The notes under the pieces were generated by a model that made no database searches, was not told the origin of the DNA, and was given only the letters and a program-made list of their open reading frames with translations. This document shows, in pieces, positions 36,312 through 45,214 of a DNA stretch of 64,000 bases (positions within the stretch are counted from its first letter, which is position 1; each line of letters begins with the position of its first letter). The stretch is from Actinomyces sp. (GTDB lineage: Bacteria; Actinomycetota; Actinomycetes; Actinomycetales; Actinomycetaceae). The position numbers and the translations under genes are program-made. The stretch covers positions 62,001-126,000 of the forward strand of contig JALCNR010000001.1 in assembly GCA_022649165.1 (NCBI GenBank). The letters run 5' to 3'.

Positions 36312-39173
36312 TCAGTCGCGCGTCTTCTCGCGCATCTCCCAGGTCTCGACGACGTCGCCCTCGGCGATGTCCTTGTACCCGAGTGTGATGCCGCACTCGT
36401 AGCCCTCGCGCACCTCGGTGACGTCGTCCTTCTCGCGGCGCAGCGACTGGATCTCCAGGTTGTCCGCGACCACGACGCCGTCGCGCACCAGGCGCGCCTT
36501 GGCCCCGCGGCGGATGACGCCCGAGCGGACCAGGGAGCCCGCGATGTTGCCGAACTTGCCGGAGTGGAAGACCTGGCGGATCTCCGCCGAGCCCAGGGCC
36601 ACCTCCTCGTAGATCGGCTTGAGCATGCCCTTCAGAGCCGCCTCGACATCGTCGATGGCCGCGTAGATCACGTTGTAGTACTTGATCTCCACGCCCTCGG
36701 ACTCCGCCAGCTCCGCCACGCGCTCCGCCGGGCGGACGTTGAACGCGATGATGACCGCGTTGTCGACCGTGGCCAGGTTGACGTCGTTCTGCGTGATGGC
36801 GCCCACGCCTCGGTGGATGATCCGGAGCTGGACCTCGTCGCCCACGTCGATGCGCAGCAGCGAGTCCTCCAGGGCCTCGACCGCGCCGGAGACGTCGCCC
36901 TTGATGATGAGGTTGAGGGTGTCGACCTCGCCCTCCTTGAGGACCTTGTCGAAATCCTCCAGGGAGACGCGCTTGCGGCGCTTGGCCAGCAGGGCGGCCC
37001 GCTCGGCGGCCTCGCGCTTGTCCGCGATCTGGCGGGCCGTGCGGTCATCGGGGGCCACCAGGAACGAGTCGCCGGCGCGCGGCACAGACGTCAGGCCGAT
37101 GACCTGCACCGGGCGCGACGGCAGGGCCGCGGGCACCTCCTTGCCGTACTCGTCGAACATGGCGCGGACCCGGCCGTGGGCGGAGCCCACGACCACCGCG
37201 TCCCCCACGTGCAGCGTGCCGCGCTGGACGAGCATCGTCGCCACCGCGCCGCGTCCCTTGTCCAGGTTGGCCTCGATCGCGACGCCGCGGGCGTCCGTGT
37301 CGGGGTTCGCCCGCAGGTCCAGGGCCGCGTCGGCCGTCAGCAGGACCGCCTCCAGCAGCTCCCTGATCCCGATGCGCTGCTTGGCGGAGACGTCGACGAA
37401 CATGACGTCGCCGCCGTACTCCTCTGCCACCAGGCCGTACTCGGTGAGCTGGGAGCGGATCTTCTGAGGGTTCGCGCCCTCCTTGTCGATCTTGTTCACC
37501 GCCACGACGATCGGCACGTCAGCCGCCTGGGCGTGGTTGATCGCCTCCACCGTCTGCGGCATGACGCCGTCGTCGGCGGCGACCACCAGGACCGCGATGT
37601 CGGTGACCTGGGCGCCGCGGGCGCGCATGGCCGTGAAGGCCTCGTGCCCGGGGGTGTCGATGAAGGTGATCGCGCGGTCCTGCCCGTCGACGTCCACCCG
37701 CACCTGGTAGGCGCCGATGTGCTGGGTGATGCCGCCGTGCTCGGTGTCGACGACATCCGTGTGGCGGATCGCGTCCAGCAGCTTCGTCTTGCCGTGATCG
37801 ACATGGCCCATGACGGTGACCACCGGCGGACGCGCCTTGAGATGCTCCTCGTCGTCCGCCTCCTCGGCCTCCAGGTCGATGTCGAAGGACTCCAGAAGCT
37901 CGCGGTCCTCGTCCTCGGGGGAGACGACCTTGAGGTCGTACCCGAGCTCGGCCCCCAGCGCCTCGAAGGTGTCCTGGTCCAGGGACTGGGTGGCCGTGGC
38001 CATCTCGCCCAGATGAAAGAGCACCGTGACCAGGGCCGCGGGATTGACGTTGATCTTGTCCGCGAGATCGGCCAGCGAGGCCCCCTGGCGGATGTGGATC
38101 TCCTGCCCGTTGCCGCGCGGGATCGACACGCCGCCGATCGTTGGCGCACTCTGCTGCTCGAACTCCTGGCGCTTCGCGCGCTTCGACTTCCGTCCCCGCT
38201 GGGACCGGCCGCCGCCGCGCCCGAAGGCTCCCGGTGTGGAGCCCCGCCCGCCGCGACCGCCGCGCGGGCCGCCTCCGAAGCCTCCAGCGGGCGCGCCGGT
38301 GCCGACGCCGGTCCCGGGCCCACCGCCCGTGCGGGGACCGCCGCCCCTCCCGCCGCGACCGCCACCGGGCCGCGCAGGGCGATCACCGGGCCGCGCGAAG
38401 TTCGCGTGCCCCGGCATCATGCCGGGGTTTGGGCGGTTCCCACCCGGCCCGGGACGCCCGGGACGGGCGCCTGGGCGCGGACCACCGCCGCCTGCGGCGC
38501 CCGGGCGTCCGGAGCGCTCCGATCCGGGCTGGCCCTGGTGCCGGGCTCCGGGACGAGGTCCCGGGCGCGGGCCGCCGCTGCCGCCCGGCCGGGGCATGCC
38601 CTGGCTCGAGGCATACGGGTTGTTGCCCGGGCGCGGACCGGCCGGCCGGGGGCCGGGACGAGGGGCACCTTGACGGGGTGCGCCCGAGCGCTCCTGGTGC
38701 CCTTGTCCCGCGCCGTGGCCCGACCTCGCGCTCGGCGCCGGACGGGACCCCTGGTGCTCGGACTGGGAGGGCCCGGGATGGGGGGCGGCATGGGTCGTGC
38801 TCGAATGTTCCGGACGGCGCGGCGCCTCGTGCCCGCCGTGCGAGCGGGCCTGCTCCTGGGCCGAGCCGGAGCGAGGTGCCCGAGGCCCGGGCGTGGGGTG
38901 CGGACCCGCATGGTCCCCGCCCGACCGCTGGCCCGAGGAACGGGCGCCGCCGGGCCGGGCCGGACCCGACCCCTGCTTCCTCGCGTCGGCAGTCCCCTCG
39001 GCCTTGCGGGGGGACAACGACTGGTAGTGCTCACGCGCGGACCGCACGACCGGCGGCTCCAACGCGGAGCTGGACGCCTTGACGAACTCCCCGCTGCTGC
39101 GCAGGTACGTCAAGAGGTCCTTGCTGGTGATTCCGAGCTCCTTCGCGAGCTCGTGGACACGCAACTTTGCCAC
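36312..39173 (-). CDS. infB: translation initiation factor IF-2
   Basis: A 953-residue GTPase delivering initiator tRNA to the 30S subunit. The N-terminal IF2N segment ([20 protein letters not shown]) is followed by about 300 residues of Gly/Pro/Arg/Ser low complexity. The G domain starts near 452 with [14 protein letters not shown], then DTPGHEAF and NKIDKE, and the C-terminal domains III-IV follow. The GTG at 39173 gives the standard N terminus. Internal starts producing shorter IF-2 forms are possible. Last gene of rimP-nusA-ylxR-infB. Confidence 0.97.
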   Translation of the reverse strand: MAKLRVHELAKELGITSKDLLTYLRSSGEFVKASSSALEPPVVRSAREHYQSLSPRKAEGTADARKQGSGPARPGGARSSGQRSGGDHAGPHPTPGPRAPRSGSAQEQARSHGGHEAPRRPEHSSTTHAAPHPGPSQSEHQGSRPAPSARSGHGAGQGHQERSGAPRQGAPRPGPRPAGPRPGNNPYASSQGMPRPGGSGGPRPGPRPGARHQGQPGSERSGRPGAAGGGGPRPGARPGRPGPGGNRPNPGMMPGHANFARPGDRPARPGGGRGGRGGGPRTGGGPGTGVGTGAPAGGFGGGPRGGRGGRGSTPGAFGRGGGRSQRGRKSKRAKRQEFEQQSAPTIGGVSIPRGNGQEIHIRQGASLADLADKINVNPAALVTVLFHLGEMATATQSLDQDTFEALGAELGYDLKVVSPEDEDRELLESFDIDLEAEEADDEEHLKARPPVVTVMGHVDHGKTKLLDAIRHTDVVDTEHGGITQHIGAYQVRVDVDGQDRAITFIDTPGHEAFTAMRARGAQVTDIAVLVVAADDGVMPQTVEAINHAQAADVPIVVAVNKIDKEGANPQKIRSQLTEYGLVAEEYGGDVMFVDVSAKQRIGIRELLEAVLLTADAALDLRANPDTDARGVAIEANLDKGRGAVATMLVQRGTLHVGDAVVVGSAHGRVRAMFDEYGKEVPAALPSRPVQVIGLTSVPRAGDSFLVAPDDRTARQIADKREAAERAALLAKRRKRVSLEDFDKVLKEGEVDTLNLIIKGDVSGAVEALEDSLLRIDVGDEVQLRIIHRGVGAITQNDVNLATVDNAVIIAFNVRPAERVAELAESEGVEIKYYNVIYAAIDDVEAALKGMLKPIYEEVALGSAEIRQVFHSGKFGNIAGSLVRSGVIRRGAKARLVRDGVVVADNLEIQSLRREKDDVTEVREGYECGITLGYKDIAEGDVVETWEMREKTRD

Positions 39174-39233
39174 ATCTCTCCTGTTCGGACGCGCCCCCGG
39201 ACAGGAGGCGCCTCTACTGGTCTTGCTGGCAGC

Positions 39234-39602
39234 TCATCGCTGGGTACTCATCGGGTGCCCATCGGCTTCCAACCCGCTTCCATCACTCGAGGTCCGGCGC
39301 GCCAGGCGCGCCGCTGAATGGCTGGCGATCTCCAGCAGGTCCGCCCACACCTGGTCCCCCGCCTCGCGGGTGAGCCTGAGGGAGCGCGTCAGCGCCCGCC
39401 GGGAGCGGGCACGACCGATGCAGCCCGGATCCGGATGGACCCAAGCGCCCCGGCCGGGGCGATCGCCATACGGATCCACCGAGGCGGATCCGTCGGGGGC
39501 CGCTCGCACGCGGATAAGATCCGCCCGCGGGGCCCGTTCGCCGCACCCCACGCAGGTGCGGACCGGGCCCGGGGCTCCCCCCGGTGTCCGACCAGCGTCC
39601 AT
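39234..39602 (-). CDS. ylxR: YlxR family RNA-binding protein
   Basis: A 122-residue protein with paired cysteines in RTCVGCGERAPRADLIRV and the family motif GRGAWVHPDPGC. YlxR proteins are small RNA-binding or regulatory proteins always encoded between nusA and infB; RnpM, an RNase P partner, is one member. The ATG at 39602 has GAGGAGG 12 bases upstream; the TTG three codons earlier is too close to that site. A 25-residue C-terminal tail is not conserved. Confidence 0.9.
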   Translation of the reverse strand: MDAGRTPGGAPGPVRTCVGCGERAPRADLIRVRAAPDGSASVDPYGDRPGRGAWVHPDPGCIGRARSRRALTRSLRLTREAGDQVWADLLEIASHSAARLARRTSSDGSGLEADGHPMSTQR

Positions 39603-39624
39603 GTGCAGCAACAGCCTCCTCAGT

Positions 39625-40794
39625 CTAGCCGAGCGTGTCCGAGTCCACGCCGGGCGCCTGTGAGCGACTGGTCACGTCGGGCGGGGCCGAGGCGTCCGAG
39701 GGATCCTCCGACTCGTCCTCGGGGTCGCCCGGCGCCCCCGGGACCGACGTCCCCGCGACGGGGACGGCCCCGGCTTCGACGACCGTGTCGGACATCGACG
39801 ATCGTGACGCCCGGGCGGTGTCCCCGGTCTCCGCGTCGGAGTGGATGTCGATGTGGTAGCCGGTCAGGCGCGCGGCGAGCCGGGCGTTCTGCCCCTCCTT
39901 GCCGATGGCCAGGGACAATTGGAAGTCCGGCACAATGGCCGTGGCCGTGCGCTGCTCCACGGAGTGCACGATGACACGCGAGACGCGGGCGGGCGACAGC
40001 GCGTTGGCCACGAAGCGCCCCGGGTCGCCCGACCAGTCGACGATGTCGATCTTCTCCCCGCCCAGTTCCGTCATGACCATGCGCACACGGGCCCCCATCG
40101 GGCCGATGCAGGCGCCCTTGGCGTTGATGCCGTCGCGCGTGGCGGCCACCGCGATCTTCGTGCGGTGCCCGGCTTCGCGGGCGACCGCCTTGATCTGGAC
40201 GAGGCCCTGCTGCACCTCGGGGACCTCGCGCTCGAACAGGCCGAGCACCAGCCCCGGGTGAGTGCGCGACAGCGTGATGCGCGCCCCCTTGTCGGTGCGC
40301 TCCACCGCGACGATGTAGGCGCGGATGCGGTCGCCGTGCCGGTAGCGTTCCCCGGGGACCTTCTCGGCGTCGGGCAGGACGGCCTCGAAGTCGTCGGCGA
40401 GCTTGACCAGCGTCACCCGCCCCTCACGGGCCTGCTGGACGATGCCGGTGACGATTTGGCCCGTCTTCGAGGCGAAGTCGCCCAGGACCCGGGCGTCGTC
40501 CGCGTCGCGCAGGCGCTGCATGATCACCGACCGTGCGGTCGACTGGGCGATCCGCCCGAAGTTGGAGGGCGTGTCATCGAACTCGCCGATGGGGTTCCCG
40601 TCCTCGTCCTCCTCCGTGGCCATCACGGTGACGCGGCCGGTGCGCCTGTCGATCTCGATGCGCGCGCGGGAGATGGCGCCCGGCATGTTGTGGTACGCCT
40701 TGAGCAGGGCCTCCTCGATCGCGTCGACGAGCGTCTCCAGGTCGACGCCCTTCTCCTGCTCCACCATGCGCAGTGCCGTCATGTCGATTTCCAC
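39625..40794 (-). CDS. nusA: transcription termination/antitermination protein NusA
   Basis: A 389-residue RNA polymerase factor. The N-terminal polymerase-binding domain (1-125) is followed by S1 (GQIVTGIVQQAREGRVTLV) and two KH domains (RDGINAKGACIGPMGARVRM; LSLAIGKEGQNARLAARLTG). An acidic 45-residue tail replaces the C-terminal repeats found in E. coli. The GTG at 40794 has GAGGAG 11 bases upstream; the ATG four codons on does not. Seven bases downstream of rimP. Confidence 0.96.
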   Translation of the reverse strand: MEIDMTALRMVEQEKGVDLETLVDAIEEALLKAYHNMPGAISRARIEIDRRTGRVTVMATEEDEDGNPIGEFDDTPSNFGRIAQSTARSVIMQRLRDADDARVLGDFASKTGQIVTGIVQQAREGRVTLVKLADDFEAVLPDAEKVPGERYRHGDRIRAYIVAVERTDKGARITLSRTHPGLVLGLFEREVPEVQQGLVQIKAVAREAGHRTKIAVAATRDGINAKGACIGPMGARVRMVMTELGGEKIDIVDWSGDPGRFVANALSPARVSRVIVHSVEQRTATAIVPDFQLSLAIGKEGQNARLAARLTGYHIDIHSDAETGDTARASRSSMSDTVVEAGAVPVAGTSVPGAPGDPEDESEDPSDASAPPDVTSRSQAPGVDSDTLG

Positions 40795-40801
40795 GGTCGC
40801 C

Positions 40802-41269
40802 TCACTCCTCAGAGCCGAACTCGACGCGCGGACGCGCCTTCTTCACCTGTGCGTAGGAGATCGTAACCGCCTCGCCGTCCACGTCGAGCGTCGCCGACTC
40901 CTCGCCCGCGGCGACGAGGCGGCCCGTGACCTCCGAACGGTCGCGCAGGCGCACGCGGATCACGCGGCCGATCTCACGCCTCCAATGGCGCGTCTCGGTG
41001 AGTTCGCGCTCCGCGCCCGGTGTCGAGACCTCCAGCACGTACTCGCCGTCGATGGGATCGGCGCGGTCCATCTCCTTCGAGACGGCGCGCGAGACCTCCG
41101 CCAACGTGTCCGAGTCCACCCCCCGCACGCCGTCCGCCGCGTCGACGACGACCATGACGACGGGCGTCCCGCCGCGCTGGAGCTCGCGCACGGACTCCAG
41201 GACCAGCCCGGTCTCGGCGACCACGCCCTCGAGCAGCCCCCGCAGGTCTGCGGATTCGTGTGCGGCCAC
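40802..41269 (-). CDS. rimP: ribosome maturation factor RimP
   Basis: A 155-residue 30S assembly factor. Conserved elements are LVLESVRELQRGGTPVVMVVVD, GEYVLEVSTPGAERELT and the C-terminal SH3-like part ending VKKARPRVEFG. The GTG at 41269 has GGGAGGG 4 bases upstream; the long open frame further upstream is a shadow of the divergent lipoprotein gene. First gene of the nusA-infB operon. Confidence 0.94.
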   Translation of the reverse strand: MAAHESADLRGLLEGVVAETGLVLESVRELQRGGTPVVMVVVDAADGVRGVDSDTLAEVSRAVSKEMDRADPIDGEYVLEVSTPGAERELTETRHWRREIGRVIRVRLRDRSEVTGRLVAAGEESATLDVDGEAVTISYAQVKKARPRVEFGSEE

Positions 41270-41355
41270 GGTCCCTCCCAGGTGTTCTTCGCCATCAGCC
41301 CCACGACATGGGCCAGAGGTCCATCCTACCCGTGGGGACATGGGATGATCGGGGG

Positions 41356-42453
41356 GTGATCCAGTTGCCGCCGCGCCCGTCCTCCCCGCGTCCCCACCGC
41401 GCTCTCCCGTCCGGGACCCGGGTGGCGAGGGCGTCGCTGGCCGTCGTGGCCGCGCTGGCCGTCGCGGGGACGGCGACGGGATGCGGCATCCATCTGGAGG
41501 CCTCCCCGGGGGCGCTGCCCGCGCTGACCGGCACCGCCCTCGTCCGCGACACGAGCGTGCGCGCGGACGCCGCGGCCGCGGATCAGGCCCGGGCGCTCTC
41601 CGCGAAGGCCACGGCCTGCTCCTCGTGCCGGGAGTCGCTCGACGCCCTGGCCGCCGCCTCCGACGCCCGCGTGCAGACGCTGGGGGGCGTGTGGGATCCC
41701 TGGAACGGGGCCACGCCCGAGGGCGCCACCGCGCCCGAGCCCGTCGCCGACGCCCCGATGGATCCGCAGGCCCTGGCCACCTGGCTGGCCGCCACCGCCC
41801 GCCGCGACCTGGGGGAGATCTCGGGGAACACGGAGGTCGCCGGCGAGGACGCCCGCACGCTGGGCGCGGTGGCCGTGGGACGGCTGGCCTCCGCGCAGCG
41901 CCTCGCCGACGCCTACGGGGTCGACCTGAGCGAGGGGACGGCGGAGGTGGACTCCCTCCAGGCCCGGCTCGAGGTCGCGATGACGGCCGGCGGCCAGGGT
42001 TGGCGCGGATGGTCCTTCGCCGACGAGGAAGTCCCGGATCCTCAGCCCAGCGCCTCGCCGCTGCCCTCCGACAGCGCGGACGCCCAGAACTCTGAGGATC
42101 TGGCCCAGGCCGTGCGCGTGTGGGATTGCGCGGCCCAGGCCCTCCCTCGCCTGCAGGTGGTGGAGGGGGAGCTCGATGACGCCTCCGCTCGCGCCGACGC
42201 GCTGCTCGCCCGCGCCGCCGCGGTGCTGGCGATGGGCGTGTCCGATGCACGCGAGCAGCGCTGCGCGCTCGCCGGCGACGTGGATCTGGCGGGCGTGGAC
42301 GCCCTGGTCCTGGGCGCGGATCTGGACCTTCTCGCCTCCGATTCTTCCACCGTGCGCGGCATCGGCGCCCAGATGGCCTCCCAGGACGTGCTCAAGTGGG
42401 AGGCCACGGGCGACGCCGGTCTGGAGGCCGTGCCCGGGGTCCAGGTTCCCTGA
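41356..42453 (+). CDS. predicted lipoprotein of unknown function
   Basis: A 365-residue secreted lipoprotein: basic N region (residues 1-26), hydrophobic h-region (27-40) and lipobox TATGC with Cys43. The mature part is Ala/Asp-rich, mostly helical, with a C-x-x-C (CSSC, about 79-82). Alanine-rich exported proteins of this kind sit next to rimP in mycobacteria (Rv2843/Rv2844 region); homology is not proven. GATGAT at 41344-41349 lies 6 bases before the GTG at 41356, a weak leaderless signature. Divergent from rimP. Confidence 0.7.
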   Translation: MIQLPPRPSSPRPHRALPSGTRVARASLAVVAALAVAGTATGCGIHLEASPGALPALTGTALVRDTSVRADAAAADQARALSAKATACSSCRESLDALAAASDARVQTLGGVWDPWNGATPEGATAPEPVADAPMDPQALATWLAATARRDLGEISGNTEVAGEDARTLGAVAVGRLASAQRLADAYGVDLSEGTAEVDSLQARLEVAMTAGGQGWRGWSFADEEVPDPQPSASPLPSDSADAQNSEDLAQAVRVWDCAAQALPRLQVVEGELDDASARADALLARAAAVLAMGVSDAREQRCALAGDVDLAGVDALVLGADLDLLASDSSTVRGIGAQMASQDVLKWEATGDAGLEAVPGVQVP

Positions 42454-42505
42454 GAGGGTCCGGCCGGGGACGGAGCGGCTGGTCTAGCCTCCTGTCAAGG
42501 CCGGC

Positions 42506-42527
42506 TTTTTTTTTTTCCCCCCCCCCC
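42506..42527. repeat. T11-C11 homopolymer tract
   Basis: Eleven T followed by eleven C, unique in this 72% GC window, abutting the truncated end of the GNAT remnant. It may be a real homopolymer, a deletion scar, or a sequencing/assembly artefact. Confidence 0.8.
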
Positions 42528-42791
42528 GGATCGCGGGAATCGATCTCGCCAGCGGGCGGATCGTCGGGCACACCGCCTACCTGTCGCCCCGGTTCTTCGC
42601 CGACCGGCGGCTCCTGGCCGTCGAGGTCGGCAGCTCCTGGCTGGCCCCGGCGGCACGCGGCACGGCGCTGAACTCGGCCTCGAAACTGGTGCTGTTCCCC
42701 CACGTCTTCAAGGACTGGGAGGTCAAGTCCTGTCGCGCGCCTCGACATCAAGACGGACGCCCGCAACGAGCGGGCACGGGCCGGCGTGTGA
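42528..42791 (+). pseudogene. remnant of a RimJ/RimL-type GNAT acetyltransferase gene
   Basis: Frame 1 reads GIDLASGRIVGHTAYLSP, then VEVGSSWLAPAARGTALN and FPHVFKDWEV, the middle of a GNAT of the group with a W-x-x-P-x-x-x-G-T acetyl-CoA loop. Near 42731 the reading shifts to another frame and continues ARLDIKTDARNERARAGV before a TGA at 42789-42791. The first half of the gene is absent, ending abruptly at the T11C11 tract, and the C-terminal helix after AGV is gone. So there is a 5' truncation, one frameshift and a 3' truncation. No start codon in the right place is present. Confidence 0.75.
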
Positions 42792-42850
42792 GCCCTGTTC
42801 GGGCCGGCGCTCCGCCGGCTTCGCTGAGAGCGCGGTTCGCGTGCGCACTG

Positions 42851-42927
42851 GGCGCCGGACCCGAGGTTCGACGCTGAAACAGACTCGTAAAGACCCTCAG
42901 ATCGCGCCGAACCTCGCGCTCGGCGCC
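42851..42927. repeat. imperfect 24-bp inverted repeat upstream of the tRNA pair
   Basis: Arms 42851-42874 and 42904-42927 pair at 20 of 24 positions around a 29-base AT-richer spacer. It lies between the GNAT remnant and tRNA-Met. On the minus strand it would be 17 bases past the tRNA-Met 3' end and could act as its terminator or processing hairpin; a mobile-element scar is the alternative. Confidence 0.5.
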
Positions 42928-42943
42928 GGAGGCCGTCGCGCGG

Positions 42944-43017
42944 TGCCCCGAGTCGGGCTTGAACCGACGACCGACGGATTATGAGTCCGCTGCTCTGACC
43001 GACTGAGCTATCGGGGC
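42944..43017 (-). tRNA. tRNA-Met (CAU), elongator type
   Basis: A 74-base cloverleaf: acceptor GCCCCGA/TCGGGGC with discriminator A, D-stem GCTC, anticodon stem GCGGA/TCCGT with loop CTCATAA (anticodon complement at 42981-42983), T-loop GGTTCAAGC. The G1-C72 pair and lack of three G-C pairs in the anticodon stem exclude the initiator. A lysidine-modified tRNA-Ile(CAU) cannot be fully excluded. CCA is not encoded. Confidence 0.9.
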
Positions 43018-43094
43018 CCTCTCAGGGTACCGGCTCGCGAGCGGGCTCCCGGCAACTCCGCGGGGGCGGCCTCGTCCCACGACACAACGACAAA

Positions 43095-43119
43095 GCCCCC
43101 GGTCTGGAAGACCGGGGGC
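43095..43119 (-). terminator. tRNA-Asn terminator
   Basis: An 11-bp perfect stem (43095-43105 with 43109-43119) with a 3-base loop, followed on the minus strand by TTTGTCGTTGTG. It is the only terminator seen here with a T-rich tail. It lies 10 bases past the tRNA-Asn 3' end. Confidence 0.88.
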
Positions 43120-43128
43120 AGCCGTTCG

Positions 43129-43200
43129 CTCCGGCGGCTGGATTCGAACCAGCAACCGTCCGATTAACAGTCGGATGCTCTGCCGTTGAGCTACGCCGGA
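43129..43200 (-). tRNA. tRNA-Asn (GUU)
   Basis: A 72-base cloverleaf: acceptor TCCGGCG/CGCCGGA with discriminator G, D-stem GCTC, anticodon loop CTGTTAA (GUU complement at 43166-43168), T-arm GCTGGTTCGAATCCAGC. CCA is not encoded. It has its own terminator, so it is transcribed separately from tRNA-Met. Confidence 0.96.
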
Positions 43201-43300
43201 TCGCGTGGTGCACGGACGATACTAGCGAGGCCCGGCTGACCGCGGCAAATCACGGCGACGTGGCGCGCGACTCAGCCGGCGCGCCGGCCCGACGCTCTCC

Positions 43301-43792
43301 TCAGTCCAGCCCGACGCCCTCGCGGACCTCGCGTTCCAGGGCATCGGCCGCTGACTGCCCGAGCTCGTCCAGCGGGCCGTCGGCGACCAGCGCCGAGAAC
43401 AGCCGGCCGTCCTCGCGGCGCCGCACGGAGGCCGTGATCCGCGTCCCGCTGCCGGTGACCGCGGTCTTCTGGACGACCAGCGCGTGAGTGACATTCGCAG
43501 AGACCTCCGCCATGAAGCCGCCCGGATCCTCGGAGACGGTCGTGGCGGTCAGCGGCGGGCGCGCCGGATCGACCCACACGATCGTGAGTCCGCGCGTCGC
43601 GGCGTCCCACCGCGCGTACTGCACCTGGTACCACATCGCGGAATCCGTCACGCCGCCGGGGCCGACCACCACCAGGGCGTCGCGCCCCGCGACCGCCCAG
43701 CTCCCGTCGGAGAGCTCCTCGGCGGGGCCCAGCGACTGCGGACCGGACACGAACCGGGAGAGCTTCGGGGGCAGGGACGGTCGTTTCGCCAT
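43301..43792 (-). CDS. conserved actinobacterial hypothetical protein
   Basis: A 163-residue soluble protein (MAKRPSLPPKLSRF...) with a beta-rich centre (DGSWAVAGRDALVVV, MWYQVQYARWD, LTIVWVDP) and an acidic C terminus. No transmembrane segment. I do not recognise a named family, although similar short proteins are common in this lineage. TACGCT (43804-43799) lies exactly 6 bases before the ATG at 43792, a leaderless start and the reason for choosing it over a longer shadow frame. Divergent from the sensor kinase. Confidence 0.7.
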   Translation of the reverse strand: MAKRPSLPPKLSRFVSGPQSLGPAEELSDGSWAVAGRDALVVVGPGGVTDSAMWYQVQYARWDAATRGLTIVWVDPARPPLTATTVSEDPGGFMAEVSANVTHALVVQKTAVTGSGTRITASVRRREDGRLFSALVADGPLDELGQSAADALEREVREGVGLD

Positions 43793-43876
43793 ACGCCCAG
43801 CGTAACGGGGACGGCGGCGGCGGGCCGGACGGGCCTCCGCGGTCCCGGCACCGATGCCGGTTGCTACCGTGGTCGC

Positions 43877-45214
43877 GTGGATCCGCAATCCGAGAGACCC
43901 CTGGCGGCGCGTCCCGCGCCCGGACCGACCGCGATCAGGTCCGATGCGCTGGCCGCCGTGGCCCTCTTCCTGACGTCGGTCCTCACCATGGCGCTGACGA
44001 CGATGACCGGGCTGTACCCGCAGGTCCCCGGGCCGGCGGCATCGCTGGCCCTGTTGGCCCTGACGGTCCTGCCCCTGGCGCTGCGGCGCTCGCGCCCGTG
44101 GCTGTGCGTCGCGCTGGTGGCGCTCGGGTTCGGCCTGGCGGGCGGCGTCGGGGTCCCGGAGTACCTCATCACCCAGATCTCCCTGTTCACCGCGCTGTAC
44201 TCCGAGGGGGCGTGGGACCCCGACCGACGGCGGGCGGCGTCGGTGCGCGGCCTCGTCGTCGCGGGGATGTTCGTGTGGCTGCTCGTGTCCCTGTTCCGCG
44301 CGACCACGGATCCCGACGTCCTCGACGCCCTGCCGCTGGACGCCTCCGGCTGGTCGTTGTCCCCCTTGGTCGCCTACATGCTCGTCCAGCTCCTGACGAA
44401 CGTCCTGTACTTCGGCGGCGCCTGGTGGTTCGGGGAGAGGGCGTGGGCCTCCGCGTGCGACCGCGCGCGGCTGGAGGACCTGGCGCGCGAGCTGTCCGCC
44501 CAGCGCCGCCACGCCGAGCAGCAGGCGGTCGCCCTGGAGCGGGTGCGCATCGCCCGCGAGCTCCACGACGCCGTCGCCCACCATGTGTCGCTGATCGGCG
44601 TCCAGGCCGGAGCCGCCCGGCTCGCCCTGGAGGCCCGGCCCGACGGCGCCCGCGTGGCCCGCGAGGCGCTGGTCCGTATCGAGGACGCCTCACGCTCCGC
44701 CGTCGACGACATGCACTCCATCCTCCACGCCCTGCGCCGGGGCGGCGGGGACGGGCCCGCCGGGGTGCTCGAGGCCGGCGCCGACGACGCCGCGCACCCC
44801 ATTGCCTCTCTCGGCGTCGACCGTCTGCCCGAGCTCGCCGCCGAGTCCGCCGCCACCGGCGTCCCCACGACGTTCACCGAGATCGGAGCCCCTCTCGCCG
44901 TCCCGCCGCTCGTCTCTCTCAACCTCTACCGCGTCGCTCAGGAGGCTCTGACGAACGTCCGCCGCCACGACGGCCCCGGGACGACGGCCGATGTCCGCCT
45001 GCGCCACGGGGAGGGCTGGGTGGAACTGGAGATCGCGAACACCCGCCCTCCGCGCCGCCTCGCCCGCCCGATGTCCGGGCCCTCGGGTCTGGGGCTCGTC
45101 GGGATGCGCGAGCGCGTCGAGTCCGACGGCGGGCGGTTCGAGGCCGGCCCCCTGTCCTCCGGCGGCTGGGTCGTCCGCGCCCGCGTCCCCCTCTCGCGCG
45201 GGGCCGGGTCATGA
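43877..45214 (+). CDS. sensor histidine kinase (NarL-type, HisKA_3)
   Basis: A 445-residue membrane kinase. The N-terminal half has five or six transmembrane helices (about 20-185) with short loops, so it may sense a membrane signal. A coiled coil leads to the phosphoacceptor box RIARELHDAVAHHVSLIG (His near 229), and the HATPase_c domain ends with GLGLVGMRERVES (near 404). The GTG at 43877 has TACCGT exactly 6 bases upstream (43865-43870), so it is leaderless. It overlaps the regulator gene by ATGA. Confidence 0.92.
   Translation: MDPQSERPLAARPAPGPTAIRSDALAAVALFLTSVLTMALTTMTGLYPQVPGPAASLALLALTVLPLALRRSRPWLCVALVALGFGLAGGVGVPEYLITQISLFTALYSEGAWDPDRRRAASVRGLVVAGMFVWLLVSLFRATTDPDVLDALPLDASGWSLSPLVAYMLVQLLTNVLYFGGAWWFGERAWASACDRARLEDLARELSAQRRHAEQQAVALERVRIARELHDAVAHHVSLIGVQAGAARLALEARPDGARVAREALVRIEDASRSAVDDMHSILHALRRGGGDGPAGVLEAGADDAAHPIASLGVDRLPELAAESAATGVPTTFTEIGAPLAVPPLVSLNLYRVAQEALTNVRRHDGPGTTADVRLRHGEGWVELEIANTRPPRRLARPMSGPSGLGLVGMRERVESDGGRFEAGPLSSGGWVVRARVPLSRGAGS

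Noticed and set aside
36312-39173. Gly/Pro/Arg-rich repeats in IF-2 as a novel repeat system
   Set aside because: Low-complexity N-terminal regions of this type are normal in actinobacterial IF-2.
42944-43017. Initiator tRNA-Met
   Set aside because: The first base pair is G-C and the anticodon stem lacks the three consecutive G-C pairs of an initiator.
43095-43119. Hairpin as part of a tRNA-linked attachment site
   Set aside because: It has the form of an intrinsic terminator with a T-rich tail; no integrase or duplicated tRNA end is seen.
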